NCBI GenBank assembly: GCA_009774215.1
Contig: VSNH01000127.1
Span: 1 to 9,964, forward strand
Origin: Lachnospiraceae bacterium
GTDB lineage: Bacteria > Bacillota > Clostridia > Lachnospirales > Lachnospiraceae
DNA length: 9,964 nt
Reading direction: 5' to 3'
Shown here: positions 6,176 to 9,964 of the stretch, in pieces
Layout of the letters: the number at the start of each line of letters is the position of its first letter
How positions within the stretch are numbered: position 1 is the stretch's first letter
Program-made: the position numbers and the translations under genes
The notes under the pieces: model-generated
Databases searched by the model: none
What the model was told of the DNA's origin: nothing
Seen by the model: the letters and a program-made list of their open reading frames with translations, nothing else

Positions 6176-6205
6176 CAGCAGGGACAAAGATGCCCCTGCT
6201 GTTTT
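6176..6205 (+). terminator. Probable intrinsic terminator of the TIR operon
   Basis: CAGCAGGG (6176-6183) and CCCTGCTG (6194-6201) form a perfect 8-bp stem with a 10-base loop, followed by TTTT (6202-6205). It starts 6 bases after the TIR stop codon. The T run is short. The minus-strand gene ends immediately to its right (stop codon at 6209-6211), so the stem separates convergent transcription units; on the minus strand no T run follows it. It also marks the right boundary of the AT-rich cargo. Confidence 0.65.
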
Positions 6206-6208
6206 GGC

Positions 6209-7564
6209 TTAGATATTCTGCTTAATAATCCTTGAGATCAACCCCACCGCCACATTCCGGTCCGAATCAATCCGCGTCACCACGAAGCTCACCTCATCCT
6301 TCTTTCCGGGAAGGCGGTTATCGTAGCAGCTATGGGCGACTGCGTTGACGCCGATATGGAGACGGACGAAAACAGTGCCTTTGTGGATGTCCGTGACCGT
6401 TCCGGCATATTTGCCCTGAATCTTGCACTTGCTTAAATTTTCCTTGCTGGTGTTGCCGTTTTCGCTCTTGACATCTGCTTTTACCGAGATGTCTTCAAGG
6501 GAGTGGAGCTTGACACTCAGGATGCGGACAAGGATCTGTTCGCCCACATGGAAGCGCTCGGTGGCATCGCCCATCCAGTCCCATGACAGGTCGCGGGCGA
6601 GGATGGAACATTCCGTACCGAAAATCTCCACGCGGACCACCTTTTCCGCGACGGCAATGACTCTCGCCTGCACGATACGGTCTTCGCATACGCGGGAAAT
6701 TTCGTTGGCATCCGGCATATAGAAGATCTGCCGCTTTTTATACATGGCATCCTTCCGGCTTGCCACCACGCTGCGGCTGGCATTGTCAAGTCCCTTGATG
6801 ATGAAGTCAATCTCACATCCAAGCATGTTCCCCAGTATCTTGTTCTGTCGCTGCACCAGTTCCCCATAGTCGTGCGCCGCATCTTCCACAAGGTTAATCA
6901 TCATTTCAGCCAGGGGGATCACAATGCGCATCTCCTTGTAATAGACAACGGCAATGGTGCCGCCGCCCTCCATCTTCTCGATACCGCCTAAAGTTCCGGT
7001 CAGGATTTTCCGGGTACGGTAAGCGTTCTGTAGCTCATGCCAGATAGTATCTTCCCGGCTTTCGGGAGTTTCCACTTCCGCATCGGCGCTCAGGGTAAGG
7101 ATGGAAGACGGAGCGGTTTTCTTTACGGGTGTATCCGGTGTTTCCGCCTTTGCTGTCGAGGCTTTTGTCCTCTTTCTGGCAGGCTTGGATGCGTTTTTGC
7201 CGGATGATGTTTCAGGTGAACCTGTGGTTTTCGCCGCAGGGCCTGTGTCCTCCCCATCGGGAATGGTCTCTTTGCTGACCGGCTCATCAGGAACGGCAGT
7301 TTCTTCCGGAAGGGCTTCCTCCATACCGGCGTCTTCCCCTGCGGATTCTTCATCCGTGGGAACAGGCTCTGCAGGTGTGGAAGTCTCTGCGCTTTCTTCA
7401 GCAGCGGAAAAGTCAGTACCCGCATCCACGCTCAGGGTATCGGGGCTTTCCTCATCCATTCCGGTTTTCTCCGGGACAGGTACATTTTCCATCTCCATGT
7501 CATCTTCATGGAGGATGTTTTCTTCAGTTACGACAGTTTCTTCAGTTTTTGCTTTTCTGGGCAT
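6209..7564 (-). CDS. ICE-borne S1/OB-like RNA-binding-repeat protein with acidic low-complexity N-terminus
   Basis: 451 residues. Residues 1-165 are a Glu/Asp/Pro/Thr/Ala-rich disordered stretch ending in a basic patch (SKPARKRTKAST, about 126-137). Residues about 170-275, 290-363 and 380-449 look like three OB-fold/S1-type units. The last is the clearest: GKYAGTVTDIHKGTVFVRL, GVNAVAHSCYDNRLPGKKD and DRNVAVGLISRI follow the S1 pattern. Such proteins occur in conjugation clusters of Firmicute ICEs, but their role is not established; binding of single-stranded nucleic acid is an inference. The ATG at 7564 has AAAGGAG (plus 7573-7579) 8 bases upstream. It lies 54 bases downstream of virD4 on the same strand, hence probably one operon. 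Composition is GC-rich and unlike the cargo to its left. Confidence 0.88.
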   Translation of the reverse strand: MPRKAKTEETVVTEENILHEDDMEMENVPVPEKTGMDEESPDTLSVDAGTDFSAAEESAETSTPAEPVPTDEESAGEDAGMEEALPEETAVPDEPVSKETIPDGEDTGPAAKTTGSPETSSGKNASKPARKRTKASTAKAETPDTPVKKTAPSSILTLSADAEVETPESREDTIWHELQNAYRTRKILTGTLGGIEKMEGGGTIAVVYYKEMRIVIPLAEMMINLVEDAAHDYGELVQRQNKILGNMLGCEIDFIIKGLDNASRSVVASRKDAMYKKRQIFYMPDANEISRVCEDRIVQARVIAVAEKVVRVEIFGTECSILARDLSWDWMGDATERFHVGEQILVRILSVKLHSLEDISVKADVKSENGNTSKENLSKCKIQGKYAGTVTDIHKGTVFVRLHIGVNAVAHSCYDNRLPGKKDEVSFVVTRIDSDRNVAVGLISRIIKQNI

Positions 7565-7589
7565 AGTTTAATCTCCTTTATATTTGTTG

Positions 7590-7608
7590 CTGCCGGTAAA
7601 GCCGGCAG
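7590..7608 (-). other. Short stem-loop between virD4 and the S1-domain gene
   Basis: CTGCCGG and CCGGCAG form a perfect 7-bp stem with a 5-base loop. On the minus strand it is not followed by a T run, so it is not a standard terminator. It lies 10 bases upstream of the S1 gene's ribosome binding site and might protect or process the message. Confidence 0.4.
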
Positions 7609-7618
7609 GTAGATCACT

Positions 7619-9580
7619 TCAGGACATGATGGATTTTTTGTCCGTCATTACAATTTTGCAGTCCTCGCTCTGGGGAGGAGGCGTGGGCGGGGTGTCAGGT
7701 GCTTCCGGATAAGGATTCCCTGAAGCGGGCTTTTCCGGGGCCGGTTTCTTTCTGGGTGCTTTCGGTTTTGCTTTCGGCGTCATCAGCCTTGAGAAGTCCG
7801 GTTCTTCTGTCTCGGGCAGTCTGCGCCACGCAGGAACATGGTCGCTGGCGCGGCATTCCCTTAACTTCCCGCTCTCAGGGTGGAGGGTGTAGTCATATTT
7901 CCCAACCTTCAGCACCTTCTGCCCCCGCAGGATAATCAATGCTTCATCCAGCGGGAGGCGCAGCACCTCATCAGCCGTCATCAGCTTCCGCTTCCCGACA
8001 GAGTGGGTTTCCCTGTACTCCGGCGTGTAGTCGGATACCCGCCATGTATTGAGCTGCTTTGCCTGGCTGGATACGGCCACGCTGACTTCCCCGGTGCGGT
8101 TGCTGATAAATTCGGCTGTCAGCTCGTCCGTGCATCCAAGGAATAGCTGCGTATCACAGTTGCCGATGATCTCCTGCCACTGGTTTAACGGATAGCGGTT
8201 CTGCATCTGGGGCAGGTTCTGGAAGATGCAGCTTATGGAGAGCTGTCTGGAGCGGATGGTGCTGATCTTCTTGGTCAGGTCGGCTATGGTACAGCCGCCG
8301 TTGGCAAGCTCGTCTGCAAGGATATGTACCGGGACGGGCAGCTTTCCGCCGTCTCCGTATTTGTCCGCATAGCGCACCAGCTTGATGAACACGAAGGACA
8401 TGAACAGGGAGGAGAGGAAGTCAAAGGTGGAATCCTGGTCTGAGGTAATGCAGAAATAGGCGCATTTCTCGTAGCCCGGCTGCGTCAGGCTGATCTCGTT
8501 GTAACTGGTGATCTGCCGGATCAGTTTGTTCTGGAATACCTGCAGCCTTGTGCCAAGCCCGATGATGACGCCGCTGCGCACCGTGTCGGACGCCTGCTTG
8601 AAGATGTTGTAGGGCGCCTTTGCCGGGTGGGTGACCGGGAGCAGGTCAAAGAGGCTGTTCAGCTCCTTTTCGGAGTTCATGGTCAGCAGCTTGTAGACCT
8701 GCCCGATGTTCTTTCCCTCCGGCGGGAATCCCTGGTCCACATAAAGGACGAGGGCTTTCAGCAGGTTCATCTCCGAATTGTCCCAGAAATGGTCGCCTTT
8801 CGGGGATCCGGTGTTTCTGATGATGACATCGGAAAAAAGCTGCGCCATAATTTCCTGCCCCTCGATTTCCGCAAGGCAGTTCCAGCTGTCGGAGTTTTCA
8901 GGGTTGATGAGGTTGAACACCCGCACGGTGTATCCGTTTTCCTCAAGGTATAGGCACATATCCGCGTAAAGCTCCGATTTTGGATCGGTGATGATAAGGC
9001 TCTCCCCGCGTTTGACGCACTGGAACACCACATTTCTCGCATAGGCGCGGCTTTTCATGCTGCCGCTGGCTCCAAAGACGGCCACGTTGCGGTTCATCCG
9101 TGTTTTCTCCGGCAGGCAGACTGCCTTTCCATACAGCTTTCCCAAGATGACGCCCCGGTTCCCCGTGATGTCGGAAACCACCTCCAGCACCTCGTGCATC
9201 TCTGCATCCGTCATAAAACCGGAGGTGCCGTAGGTCCCCAGGTCAGAGTAGGTCAGGTTACGTTCCTTGTCGTAGGTGCCTTTTCTGCCAAAGCCCATCC
9301 GCATTACCATGAATATCAGTAACCCGAAGATGCCGGTGCACAGGGCAATCCCGTACAGGCTGTAAGGGAATACGGTAAGCGCCTTGAGGCAGGCAGCCAG
9401 TGAGCTGTCGGGAAATGCCGGCGAGGTGCCGTTCCCCGTCGTCCCTCCGGATGAAGTCCAGATCCGGTAGTTGATGATGAACTGGGATACATAGCCGCCT
9501 GCGTAGCCAAGCGCCAGAAGCAGCGCTGGCAGGGCAGTGAACAGAGTCAGTTGTTTCTTTCGGTTTTCTGTCAGTTTCAG
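7619..9580 (-). CDS. virD4: VirD4/TraG-family type IV coupling protein
   Basis: 653 residues. This is the coupling ATPase that brings the relaxase-DNA complex to the conjugative type IV secretion channel at the inner membrane. Two N-terminal membrane helices lie at about 11-31 and 67-93. The Walker A motif is GASGSMKS (170-177), with Met where Gly is usual. Walker B is HILADEL (about 419-425), followed by the TraG-type GCTDELTAEFISNRTG (482-497). The C-terminal tail (about 598-637) is Pro/Lys-rich. The first in-frame ATG (9310) would remove both membrane helices. Upstream, the frame stays open to a TGA, and the only well-placed start is CTG at 9580-9578, 8 bases after GGGAGG. CTG overlaps the upstream gene's TGA as CTGA, indicating coupling. 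The length then fits the family. The CTG start is an inference; another near-cognate codon is possible. Confidence 0.93.
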   Translation of the reverse strand: MKLTENRKKQLTLFTALPALLLALGYAGGYVSQFIINYRIWTSSGGTTGNGTSPAFPDSSLAACLKALTVFPYSLYGIALCTGIFGLLIFMVMRMGFGRKGTYDKERNLTYSDLGTYGTSGFMTDAEMHEVLEVVSDITGNRGVILGKLYGKAVCLPEKTRMNRNVAVFGASGSMKSRAYARNVVFQCVKRGESLIITDPKSELYADMCLYLEENGYTVRVFNLINPENSDSWNCLAEIEGQEIMAQLFSDVIIRNTGSPKGDHFWDNSEMNLLKALVLYVDQGFPPEGKNIGQVYKLLTMNSEKELNSLFDLLPVTHPAKAPYNIFKQASDTVRSGVIIGLGTRLQVFQNKLIRQITSYNEISLTQPGYEKCAYFCITSDQDSTFDFLSSLFMSFVFIKLVRYADKYGDGGKLPVPVHILADELANGGCTIADLTKKISTIRSRQLSISCIFQNLPQMQNRYPLNQWQEIIGNCDTQLFLGCTDELTAEFISNRTGEVSVAVSSQAKQLNTWRVSDYTPEYRETHSVGKRKLMTADEVLRLPLDEALIILRGQKVLKVGKYDYTLHPESGKLRECRASDHVPAWRRLPETEEPDFSRLMTPKAKPKAPRKKPAPEKPASGNPYPEAPDTPPTPPPQSEDCKIVMTDKKSIMS

Positions 9581-9964
9581 TGCAGGAACCTCCCTTCAAA
9601 TTTTTCTAAGTCTATGGTGTCAATGGCTACCGCCTCCCCGAAGTATTGCTGCAGCACCGGTTTCTGGAAGTCAAAGCAGATCAGGCTGCCCGTAAGCCCG
9701 TGGAAGGACAGGGCGGTGCGGAACCTTGAGAGCCGCAGCATGTCAAAGTCAAAGGCGAGCAGCAGCGGCAGCCCCTCCGATACGGCGTCATGTTCCAGCC
9801 CGTAATCGGGGCAGGGCGCCTGCAGGTCGGACAGGAGCAGGTTTTTAAGCGCCTTCATCATGGCGGGGGAGCAGAGCAGCCGGATCATGGTCATCCCTGC
9901 GTCGTCATCCGGTATGTAATGGAAATAGTCGAAGCTGGAATCCAGATAGAAGTAGCTTTTCTGG
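9577..9964 (-). CDS. Unrecognised ICE protein upstream of virD4 (C-terminal part; N-terminus beyond right edge)
   Basis: The minus-strand frame is open from the window edge (QKSYFYLDSSFDYFHYIPDD) through to the TGA at 9579-9577, about 128 residues, and an internal ATG at 9894 is probably not the start. No signal peptide, transmembrane helix or catalytic motif is seen. It is a mixed alpha/beta sequence with HGLTGSLICFDFQKPVLQQY and ends EKFEGRFLH. I do not recognise the family. The 4-base overlap with virD4 and matching GC-rich composition place it in the conjugation operon. Confidence 0.75.
   Translation of the reverse strand, partial: QKSYFYLDSSFDYFHYIPDDDAGMTMIRLLCSPAMMKALKNLLLSDLQAPCPDYGLEHDAVSEGLPLLLAFDFDMLRLSRFRTALSFHGLTGSLICFDFQKPVLQQYFGEAVAIDTIDLEKFEGRFLH
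9589..9594 (-). promoter_or_regulatory. Ribosome binding site supporting a CTG start for virD4
   Basis: GGGAGG on the minus strand (plus CCTCCC) lies inside the end of the upstream gene, 8 bases before CTG at 9580-9578. No ATG, GTG or TTG of the virD4 frame lies nearby. Confidence 0.6.

Noticed and set aside
134..6183. TGCGGCAGGG (134-143) and TGCAGCAGGG (6174-6183) as direct repeats flanking the cargo
   Set aside because: Only 10 bases with a mismatch, and the right copy is an arm of the terminator stem; likely coincidence.
7101..7571. Plus-strand Ser/Val/Ala-rich open frame of about 156 codons
   Set aside because: It is antisense to the low-complexity Glu/Asp/Pro-rich part of the S1-domain gene; GC-rich repeats there keep several frames open.
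9258..9599. Minus-strand 113-codon frame with ATG near 9599
   Set aside because: Overlaps the virD4 N-terminus in another frame; the virD4 frame encodes the two membrane helices expected for the family, while this one is Arg/His/Pro-rich and featureless.
1..9964. CRISPR array, tRNA, rRNA or insertion sequence
   Set aside because: No regularly spaced long repeats, no tRNA or rRNA signature and no transposase frame were seen on either strand.

Overview
The window looks like part of an integrative conjugative element (ICE) from a gut-type Firmicute, most likely a Clostridia/Lachnospiraceae member. The evidence is a Gram-positive-style VirD4/TraG coupling protein, strong AGGAGG-type ribosome binding sites, sigma-A promoters and a CIRCE (HrcA) operator. 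The assignment is inference from gene style, not from a phylogenetic marker. The flanks (about 1-270 and 6209-9964) are GC-rich and encoded on the minus strand. The centre (about 280-6170) is clearly AT-rich and encoded on the plus strand. I read this as an AT-rich defence cargo inserted into a conjugation gene cluster.

Left flank: the start of a minus-strand gene runs off the left edge (TTG start at 62-64). It is preceded by a GC-rich leader with stem-loops and three GTGCCA repeats. Cargo operon 1 (promoter 350-378, genes 429-4355) encodes three proteins. The first is a ComEC-like metallo-beta-lactamase-fold hydrolase. The second is a single polypeptide fusing a ubiquitin-E2-like domain, an E1/ThiF-like adenylating domain and a JAMM/JAB deubiquitinase-like domain. 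The third is a four-transmembrane-helix protein. No ubiquitin-like protein or cyclic-nucleotide synthase gene is visible. The promoter is a near-consensus sigma-A promoter whose -10 region and predicted start lie within an almost perfect CIRCE element, so the operon is probably repressed by the host heat-shock repressor HrcA and released under proteotoxic stress. This is the most striking observation in the window.

Cargo operon 2 (promoter about 4388-4416, genes 4439-6170) is a Phd/YefM-RelE/ParE toxin-antitoxin pair followed 12 bases later by a TIR-domain protein with an intact candidate NADase glutamate. It ends at a stem-loop at 6176-6205 that probably terminates transcription.

Right flank, read leftward on the minus strand: an unrecognised protein that enters from the right edge; virD4, which starts at a CTG codon overlapping the upstream stop (CTGA) and is longer than its first in-frame ATG suggests; and a protein with an acidic low-complexity N-terminus and S1/OB-like RNA-binding repeats. 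These are ICE backbone genes.
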